A program made the translations under genes and the position numbers. Below the pieces are notes generated by a model that worked only from the letters and a program-made list of their open reading frames with translations, was not told the origin of the DNA and did no database searches. DNA of 64,000 bases from Centrapalus pauciflorus (taxonomy: Eukaryota > Streptophyta > Magnoliopsida > Asterales > Asteraceae). The first letter of the stretch is position 1, and the number at the start of each line of letters is the position of its first letter. Shown here one piece after another: positions 56,073 through 64,000 of the stretch. The stretch is taken from positions 45,491-109,490 of the forward strand of contig JAANYP010009623.1 of NCBI GenBank assembly GCA_020465985.1, written 5' to 3'.

Positions 56073-58499
56073 TTAAATTAAATACTCAAATCGTGACTTA
56101 TCAAACGCTTTGGTAAATAAATCAGCATTATTATCTTCAGTCGCCACCTTTACCAGTTTGATTAAATTCTTTTCAGCACAATCACGAATAAAATGATGCC
56201 TTATGTCTATGTGCTTTGTTTTACTGTGTTTAACTTGATTATTTGTTATCGCAATAGTAGATTGATTGTCTATCCTAATTGGAGTTTGAGTATAAGCCAA
56301 ACCGTAATCCCGCAATTGTTGTTGTATCCACAGAACCTGTGAACAGCAACTACCAGCAGCTACATACTCGGCCTCGCACGTTGACACGGCTACCGATGTT
56401 TGTTTCTTGCATTGCCAGGACACCAATCTCCCTCCGAGGAACTGACAACCTCCAGTCGTTGATTTGCGCGTTAAGCTGCATCCTCCGTAGTCCGAATCTG
56501 TGAACGCCTCCAACTCTAGATCTCCCTCCGCGTGATACCAAAGTCCCAGCTTCGGTTTCGACTTGAGGTATCGTAGAATCCGCTTCACAGCTTTCATATG
56601 CATCTTCTTCGGATTCGCTTGAAACCTAGCACAAATACACACAGCAAACATTATGTCAGGTCTTGAAGCAGTTAAATACATAAGTGACCCAATCATGGCC
56701 CGATATAAAGTCGGATCCACATCGGAATCACTTTCAGTACCCGGCCCGAGATTGTGATTCACTTGAATCGGCGTGCTGAAGTGGGCAGTCAACGTAGTTC
56801 CTTCCATCCCAAAACGCTCCAATATGTCATAGACATACTTGGTCTGATGGATAAACATCCCTTCCTTCTTTTGGTCAACTTGTAACCCTAAAAAGAAATT
56901 CAACTCTCCCATAGCACTCATCTCGAACTTAGACTTCATCACCTTTTCGAAATCTTTGCACATTTGTTCGTCTGATGATCCAAAAATGATATCATCGACG
57001 TACACTTGTACCAAGATAAAGTGATCTCCCTTTCTCTTCACAAATAGAGTACTATCTATCCTACCCCTTTCAAAACCGTTTTCTAAAAGATGGTTGGATA
57101 AAGTCTCATACCACGCCCTAGGTGCCTGATGTAATCCATAAAGAGCCTTATCTAAGCGATATACTCTATCAGGATATTTTGGATTTGTAAATCCGGGCGG
57201 TTGTTCAACATACACCAACTCCTTCACTTTCCCATATAAGAAAGCACTCTTAACATCTAATTGATATACCTTAAAGCCCTTGAAGGAGGCAAACGCTAGA
57301 AATAACCTAATGGCTTCCAGCCTTGCTACTGGTGCAAAAACTTCATTGTAATCGATTCCCTCCTCTTGGTTGAAACCCTTTACAACTAATCTCGCCTTGT
57401 TGCGCGTGACTATACCCCGATCATCTCTTTTGCACTTAAAAACCCATTTGGTTCCTATTGCAATCTCCCCTCGAGGTAACGGAACTAACTCCCACACTTC
57501 TAGTTTCCTAAATTGTGAAAGTTCTTCCTGCATCGCTTCAACCCAGGAATTGTCCTTAAGTGCCATTTGCACATTTTTAGGCTCTACTTGCGATATGAAA
57601 CACGAATATAGACATGTATGATATGCCTCGGAGTCGTTTATCATCGACAACAACACAGTGTTGTTATTTACACTACTCCGAGTCCTCACACCCTCGTTAG
57701 GATTTCCTATGATGCTATCTATAGGATAGTTCTTGTTAATCCTAGAGGTCTCTATTTCGTCTACCCTTAGATTATCTCCTAAGTTGGATCCTATTTCACC
57801 TAAAGGGGGAACAGGCTCAGCTTCCACATTCTCTTCCTCACGGACGTTTTCCTCAGAGGCAGAACTTGATGCTTGAGTCTGATTCTCAGTGTTAGGTTCT
57901 TCTGGATTAGCAACTTCTGGAGACCCATTTACAGTCGCAGTAGGCTCGGACGTAGATTCGAACGTGGTCCTTGGAAAAATATGGCCATCGTCATTTAGGT
58001 GCAACGTCGCCATGTCTTTATCGATTGTACCTGCAGTATCATCCAAAGGAATGTTAAATGACTCAAATAACTTATCATAGTCAAAAATCCATTCCGGACC
58101 AGTTTGGGGTTCATGTGTATAACTTGTGACTTCAATATTATACACAATCTCCACAGTACCACTCTTTTTGTTAAAAACCCGTTTGTTTGGTGAGTTTGGC
58201 ACATAACCTAGGAAATATCCTTCGTCAGCCTTTTCACCAAACTTCGGTTGATGTTTTGTTCTTAAAAGTGTGCATGGTACTCCAAACGGTTCGAATCCAG
58301 TTAAGTTAGGTGGCCTTTTATTCAAAATTTCATAACATGTTTTGTTCAATGATTTGACTGTAAGGACTCTATTTAAAATATGGCACGCGGTATTCACTGC
58401 CTCCCCCCAAAACATGGTAGGAAGCTTTGAATCCGAAAGCATAGTCCTTGCAGCCTCAATCAATGTTCTGTTTTTACGTTCGGCCACCCCATTCTGTTA
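56073..58499 (-). pseudogene. Inner SIRE-like pol: integrase end, RT and RNase H
   Basis: After a TAA (58497-58499) replacing the CAA of the QNGVAERKNR motif, 804 codons stay open to the stop at 56073. It contains GVAERKNRTLIEAAR with the integrase glutamate, a Ser/Glu-rich linker (about 150-270), RT (AMQEELSQFRKLEVWELVPL, YNEVFAPVARLEAIR, YQLDVKSAFLYG, VYVDDIIFGSS) and RNase H (FTDSDYGGC, CEAEYVAAGSCCSQVLWIQ, KTKHIDIRHHFIRDC), ending in NADLFTKAFDKSRFEYLI. All RT and RNase H motifs are intact. The frame before and after the TAA is the same, so a single C-to-T change breaks pol. Confidence 0.92.
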
Positions 58500-59375
58500 A
58501 GGTTCATATGGTGCACTGAATTGATGCATGATGCCCTTTGATAGGCAATATACACCAATTACAGAGTTTTTAAATTCAGTCCCATTATCACTACGTATAT
58601 TTTTAACCCTTGTTCCGTAGGAATTCTCCACTTGGTCTAAGAACCCGATGAGCTTTGTAGCCGTCTCGTCCTTCGTACCTAAAAAGAAAACCCATGAAAA
58701 CCGTGAGTAATCATCAGTGATAACTAAGCAAAACCAACTACCTCCTATACTCCTTTTGTTGATAGGGCCGAAAAGGTCCATATGCAACAAATCGAATGTT
58801 GAGGTTATGGAGTTCAGCTTCTTGGACTTGTGTGTCTTTTTATGTTGCTTGCCCTTCATGCACGGTAGACACTTGTCTTCAAATTGAAAGCTCTTCAGAG
58901 GCACACCTTGCACCAAACCATTCTTCGTTATGTAGTTCATTTTCCTTAGGTGCAAGTGAGCCATGCGTCTGTGCCACAAAACCGATTCCGTCTCCGAAGC
59001 TTTTGATAGGAAGCAGATCGGACCCATCGAATTATCTGGCTTGTTCATATCGAGCATGTACAAGTCATTCTTCCTTGGAGCCCGCATCAATATCCAATCT
59101 TCAGGTATCTTGAATCCCGGCTTTAGCACTAACGCCTCAGTGTCAGTAAATAACACCGAGTTCTTCTTATCACAGATTTGAGATACACTAATGAGATTAT
59201 GAACCAATTTATCAACGTGATAAACTTGATCCAATGTAATCGTCCCATTAGTGACTTCTCCAGTTCTAGTGATATTTCCTCCTTTGTTGCCCGCGAATGA
59301 TACAAATCCCCTATTACCTCCCTTGAAGTCTGTGAGAAGACTTCTTTCCCCCGTCATGTGCCTGGAGCAACCACT
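58500..59375 (-). pseudogene. Inner SIRE-like pol: protease (truncated) and integrase
   Basis: It begins within the protease at SGCSRHMTGERSLLTDFKGG; the catalytic Asp of DSG is missing because the sequence joins to outer ORF3 at this point (…ALVDLT then SGCSRH). It continues through YHVDKLVHNLISVSQICDKK, GAG-pre-integrase (ESVLWHRRMAHLHLRKMNYI) and integrase LLHMDLFGP and RSDNGTEFKN, both aspartates present, to the TAA at 58497. The 5' LTR, gag and start of protease are absent. The open frame extends upstream into ORF3, forming a chimeric 437-codon ORF (59810-58497). Confidence 0.92.
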
Positions 59376-59398
59376 TGTAAGGTCTACCAATGCAAGAT
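59376..59398. repeat. Right copy of the 23-bp direct repeat
   Basis: Identical to 50096-50118. It is the exact junction between outer ORF3 and the truncated protease of the inner element. Confidence 0.9.
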
Positions 59399-60212
59399 GG
59401 CATTTGAGTATCATGTTGATGGGCTTAACAATAGGAACAGATGGCATTTGAGTATCATGAGGAGTGGGTTGGGGTCCTGGGGGTGAAGCAGTAATGTTAG
59501 GCTGAGCCTGCACAGGACCCTCTCCTCTGTTTCTTGGAATGATGCCCATCATTGTAGAAGGCAATGGGACATCTACACTCAAAAAATTTGCACTTGGCTT
59601 TAGAAGCCTTTTGATAGAAGATAGTGAGTGCCTATGGGAAACATGTATCCTCTTATGTATATGAAAATTTGTGCAAGTTTTTGCAATTATTTCTGCTAAA
59701 AATCTAGGATACATCAAAAATTTCCCATTCTTTAGGGAATGATGCCTTAACATCCCCTGGAAAATCATATTTGAAAAATTGAATTGTTGGCCTGTTGAAA
59801 AGCACACCAAGGCAGTGGCAATGTTTGATGAAAATTCGGACCAACCAGTTCATTTAGGGCTAATACACTGCTGAATGATGTGCACAAGATATTTCCATTT
59901 AGCTGAAAAGTGTGCTTTAAAGAAAGTAAAAGAATCAGCAAGACCCCTATAGCCAATATTATAAAGACCAGAATGTAAAGCATTAAGGGATAGGTCAGTT
60001 ATACCTGAGGCATCTTGAAGATGCAGATGTTGTCTAATGGATTCCTCAGTCACTGTGATGGTATTTCCATCGATTTTGGATGTCAGAGAAGAGACTCCAT
60101 TGATGGTTTTTAAAGAAGCATGGTTCCAAAACTGCTCAATATGTGAGATGTATATGGTGGGATTGATATTGAGCGAATGATGGATATGGGAACCTCGAAG
60201 GAAGTCCATCAT
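59376..60212 (-). pseudogene. N-terminal part of outer ORF3
   Basis: The minus-strand frame from MMDFLRGSHIHHSLNINPTI has one TGA (59850-59852) and then continues. The domain parallels residues 60-260 of the inner ORF3: SIRQHLHLQDASG, ADSFTFFKAHFSAKWKYLVH, IIQQCISPK, FNFSNMIFQGML, GKFLMYPRFLAEIIAK. A basic RHSLSSIKRLLKPS segment and a Pro-rich stretch follow, up to the 23-bp repeat, where the frame passes into the protease of the inner element instead of continuing at 50118. A 21-bp word starting AGATGGCATTTGAG is duplicated at 59395 and 59439. Confidence 0.82.
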
Positions 60213-60606
60213 GTCATGGAACGATTGAAGTTCAGAGTGTTTGAGAGAGTAGGGTAAACAGTTGTGTTCTTTGACGAACTCCGTTGAACGAAGAATATAG
60301 GGTTTCAGTGATGTGCGTGGGAATTGTTTCAGAGAATAAGAAGGGTTCAGGAATTTTGCAACTGGTAGTTACAATTGAACGAGACTGGAACCTTTAAAGG
60401 TTTTGAAAAATATCTAAACCCGCGGACACACTTATGGAAATGACCAAATTACCCTGCACACTTTGACAGATCAAGTGAAATAACTAACAGTCTGAGAAAA
60501 TGAACTAGCAGCTTGAGAAAATACTCAAGCTGTTAGTTTTAATTTAGGCTACTGCTTATGAAACAGTGACTCCCCCTTAATCAAGCATATGTGTAGCTAA
60601 AAAGAA
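60213..60606 (-). other. Spacer between outer pol and ORF3
   Basis: This 394-bp stretch has no ORF. At 60486-60535 it holds three copies of the AGCAGCTTGA motif that is arrayed in this element's LTR, one of them inverted (CTCAAGCTGTTAG). AT-rich and otherwise unremarkable. Confidence 0.65.
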
Positions 60607-63600
60607 TTAATCCATATTAACCATACCAATATTTGATACTAGGAAGGTGAATCTTCCTACATCAAACGGTTTTGTAAATAGATCAGCTAACTGATCATCA
60701 GTGTGAATTTTGGTAACTTGGATTAATTTCTTCTCATTGCAATCCCTTATAAAATGAAATCTAATTTCTATATGCTTGGTTTTGGGAAATTTCACTGGAT
60801 TTTGTACAATGCTAACTGCACTTGAATTGTCAATATAAATGGGAGTGGATAGGAAATTTATACCATAGTCTCTCAGTTGATTTTGAATCCACATCACTTG
60901 GGAGCAGCAACTTGCAGCTGCCACATATTCTGCTTCAGTAGATGAAGTGGAAACAGTTGTTTGCTTTTTGCACTGCCAAGAGACCAGCCTTGTTCCCAAG
61001 TATTGACATCCACCAGTTGTGGATTTTCTGTCAATGTTGCATCCTCCATAATCACTGTCAGAATAGGCTGTTAGTTCAAGAGGAGAGTCTTTAGGATACC
61101 AGAGGCCTAAATGTGGCTGGCCTTTGAGATATCTAAAGATTCTCTTAACAGCAACCAAATGAGAGTCCTTCGGAGAACATTGAAACCTAGCACACACACA
61201 AACAGCAAACATAATATCAGGTATAGAAGATGTTAGATACATAAGAGATCCTATAAGAGATCTGTATAAATGAATGTCCACATCTATGCCATCTTTGTCT
61301 GTATGGAGCTGCTTGTGAGGATCCATAGGAGTACTTGCAACTTTGGTATCTTGATATCCAAACTTTTCCAGTATGTCTTTAACATACTTTGATTGACTTA
61401 TGAAGAGACCAGTGGGCTTCTGCTTGACCTGCAATCCTAGAAAGAAAGTGAGTTCTCCCATTGAACTCATTTGAAACTTTTTGTGCATTAATGCCTCAAA
61501 CTCTTTGCGCAGACAATCATTTGTTGAGCCAAAGATGATATCATCAACATAGATTTGTACAAGCAGAATCTCAGCTTTGATGGACTTTGTGAATAGTGTT
61601 TTGTCCAGAGTGCCTCTCTTGAACCCATTCTGTAGAAGGTATGATGACAGAGTGTCATACCATGCTCTAGGAGCTTGATGAAGTCTATAGAGAGCCTTGT
61701 CTAACTTGTAGACTCTGTTTGGATACTTGTAGTCCTCAAAACCAGGAGGCTGACACACATAGACTTCTTCTTCAATTGTGCCATATAGAAAAGCAGACTT
61801 CACATCCATTTGATACACTTAAAAACCTTTGAAGCTTGCATAAGCCAAAAAACAGTCTGATGGCTTCAATTCTGGCTACTGGAACAAATACATCATCATA
61901 ATCTATGCCTTCCTCTTGAGTGTACCCTTGTGCTACTAGTCTTGCTTTGTTCTTGATGACTATCCCTCTCTCATCTTTCTTGTTTCTGAACACCCATCTT
62001 GTACCAATGGCTCTCTTTCCTTTAGGGAGATCAACAAGTGGCCATACATTCTTAATCTTGAATTGTAGAAGCTCTTCCTGCATTGCTTCAATCCAGGATG
62101 AATCTTTCAAAGCTTCTGATGCCTTTTTAGGTTCTAGCTGAGACATGAAACATGCATGTTCAAAAGCAGCTAGACTGAATTCAGGAACTGCGTGTTCAGC
62201 AGCAGCAGTCTCATTTTGAACCATTTTCCTTGTTTGCACAGGTGTACGTGGATCACCCATTATTTGATTGAGAGGATGATACTTGTGAACCCTGAGTGTA
62301 GGCTCTCTATCTGTCTGAAAAGAAGATCCAAGATTTGTATCATCTCCATCAGGACCAGTGGATGGTTCAGCTTCTGGAATAGCTTGACTTGAATCTGGGA
62401 CTGTTTCCCTTTGTGTTGGAGCTGTTCTCTTAGGACATGGGAGTTGCACTTCAGTGTCTGGATTTGAATCATGTTGAGCATTCAGAACCCCTGGAGGGTC
62501 ACAAGACCGAAGAGGTATAATTGTATACTCATCCCAATTATTTGAATCTGCAGCAGTTTGAAACTTTGTGCCAACAACTTGATCATTTGTGCTACCAACA
62601 TGAGAATTTGCATTGACAGCATGAGAATTTGCGTTGACAGCTTCAATCCTGTTTGCATCAGCTTCTGCAGTATACTCAACAAAGCTTAGATAATTTGTTA
62701 GTGAATCTAAATCAAACAACCAATCAGGACCAGTGCCTTTGACATTTGCAGTATTTTCATTAAATTCAACATTGGCACTTTCTTCAATGGTTTTAGACAC
62801 ACTGTTATATACTCTATAGGCTTTGCTTTGATATGAGTATCCTACAAAGAAACCTTCTTCAGCCTTACTTTCAAACTTCCCTAAGTGAGTCTTAGTGTGA
62901 AGAATGGTACATCGACAGCCAAATGACTTGAAAAAGGCTATTAAGGGTATTCTATTATGGAATAACTCATATGGAGTTTTCCCTTGTGATTGAACAATCT
63001 GAACCCTATTTAGAACATAACAGGCTGTATTGACTGCTTCTGCCCAAAAGGTCATTGGCAGTTTTGAATCAGCTAGCATGGTTCTAGCAGCCTCAATTAA
63101 TGTTCTGTTCTTTCTTTCAGCTACACCATTTTGCTGTGGTGTTCTTGGTGCACTATATTGCCTAGCAATACCTTTGGACTCACAAAAACTGTTTAGGATA
63201 TGGTTTTTAAACTCAGTTCCATTGTCTGATCTTATAACCTTAACTTTTGAGTTGGATTGGTTTTCTATCTTAAGAATAAATGACTTAACCAGCTCAGCAG
63301 TTTCATCTTTAGACCTAAGAAAGTAAACCCAAGTAAATCTGGTGAAATCATCAACAATGACTAAACAGTAAGCCCTTTTATTCAAACTCAAAACAGATGT
63401 TGGACCAAATAGATCCATATGAATCAGATGAAGAGCAGATGAGATTGAATTTACTTCTTTGGCCTTGTGAGAAGTTTTGTCTTGCTTGCCTTTAAGACAT
63501 GCTACAAAATGATCATCACATATGAACTCCTTTTGTGGTAAACCTCTTACCAGATTCTTTTTGACTAAAACATTCATGGATTTGAAGTTCATGTGACACA

Positions 63601-64000
63601 TCCTTCTGTGCCAAAGAGCAGACTCATTGGATGATGCTTTGGATATCAAATAGCTTAAAGTACTTGATTTGGATAAAAGTTCTGTGTCCAAACAGTATAC
63701 ATTGTCCTTTCTTGATGTTCTTAGTAAAATAAGATTTTCAGGAATTTTAAAATCTTTTGAAAGGACAATGCACTCAGAATCTGTAAACAAAACAATATTT
63801 TATTTGTCACAGATTTGAGAGACACTCAATAAATTATACTTAAGCTGTTCAACATACAAAACATTATTGAAAATCATGTTGCCTGCATTAACAGTACCTT
63901 TACCTGTAACCTTACCTCCTTTGGAGTTGCCTCCAAATGCAACAAATATTCCATCAAAGCCTTTGAAATTTGACAAGCACTCAGAATTGCCTGTCATGTG
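60607..64000 (-). pseudogene. Outer SIRE-like pol, protease end to RNase H
   Basis: The window opens inside protease (HMTGNSECLSNFKGF). A TAA at 63800-63802 follows SQICDK; the same frame then runs from about 63799 to 61772 with GAG-pre-integrase ESALWHRRMCHMNFKSMNVL, integrase HMDLFGP, RSDNGTEFKN, TPQQNGVAERKNRTLIEAAR (D,D,E all present), a linker, and RT start AMQEELLQFKIKNVW. An extra T in a run (61847-61852) shifts the frame, and a TAA at 61819-61821 precedes VYQMDVKSAFLYGT. RT (IYVDDIIFGSTN) and RNase H (YSDSDYGGC, STEAEYVAAASCC, KTKHIEIRFHFIRDC, DLFTKPF) then run to 60607. Order and motifs are standard copia. Confidence 0.92.

Larger units (their letters stand above)
47438..64000 (-). 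mobile_element. Outer SIRE-like copia element, 5' part off the window
   Basis: Minus-strand order: pol (64000-60607), spacer, ORF3 (60212-59376 and 50118-48179), polypurine tract and 3' LTR (48100-47438). A third ORF after pol is the mark of the SIRE/Maximus lineage. It inserted into the gypsy protease; the left target copy should be CACTA (47433-47437), the right one lies beyond 64000. A second SIRE-like element splits its ORF3. Pol carries one stop and one frameshift, ORF3 three stops, so the element is inactive. Confidence 0.9.

Overview
This window is plant nuclear DNA made almost entirely of LTR retrotransposons nested in one another. I see no host gene, rRNA, tRNA or CRISPR array. The plant signs are Ty1/copia and Ty3/gypsy pol proteins with plant-type domains (chromodomain integrases, SIRE-like third ORFs), primer binding sites matching initiator tRNA-Met (TGGTATCAGAGC), LTRs of 0.4 to 2.6 kb, and long (TA)n tracts. 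A eudicot is likely. The LTR motif GACTCGACGAGTC and the copia gag type recall Asteraceae such as lettuce, but this is recollection, not a search result.

Layout, left to right. 1-3153: 3' end of a Tat-like gypsy element with its 3' LTR, lying inside a plus-strand SIRE-like copia LTR (3154-3470). That LTR in turn interrupts the gag of a minus-strand copia element (3471-5388; LTR, PBS, leader with six hairpins, broken gag). 5389-19575: an old minus-strand copia pol, cut twice: by a decayed Tekay-like gypsy element (6106-14052) in the RNase H domain, and by a solo copia LTR (17157-18260) in the protease. In both cases removing the insert and one target-site copy restores the reading frame. 19886-39372: a minus-strand Tekay-like gypsy element whose gag holds a nearly intact plus-strand relative (26640-36187, TSD TTCTT). 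Both seem to sit in an older minus-strand gypsy LTR (19576-19885 and 39373-40479). 40480-43067: another minus-strand gypsy LTR. 43068-47437: a decayed plus-strand gypsy 5' LTR, PBS and gag carrying a Helitron-like element and a MITE. 47438-64000: a minus-strand SIRE-like copia element (pol, ORF3, 3' LTR; 5' part off the window), whose ORF3 is split by a second, 5'-truncated SIRE-like element (about 50111-59375) with an uninterrupted 1023-residue ORF3.

No element is fully intact. The best, at 26640-36187, has both LTRs, a PBS and one gag-pol frame broken by a single TGA. The most unusual signals are: an 83-bp GT-AG insertion that looks like an intron inside the reverse transcriptase of one Tekay-like copy and is absent from its sister; a leader array of six 24-bp hairpins with paired stem changes; short-motif arrays that occur both in the LTR and in the pol-ORF3 spacer of each SIRE-like element; and a 23-bp direct repeat around the truncated inner SIRE-like element that yields an in-frame ORF3-protease-integrase fusion.
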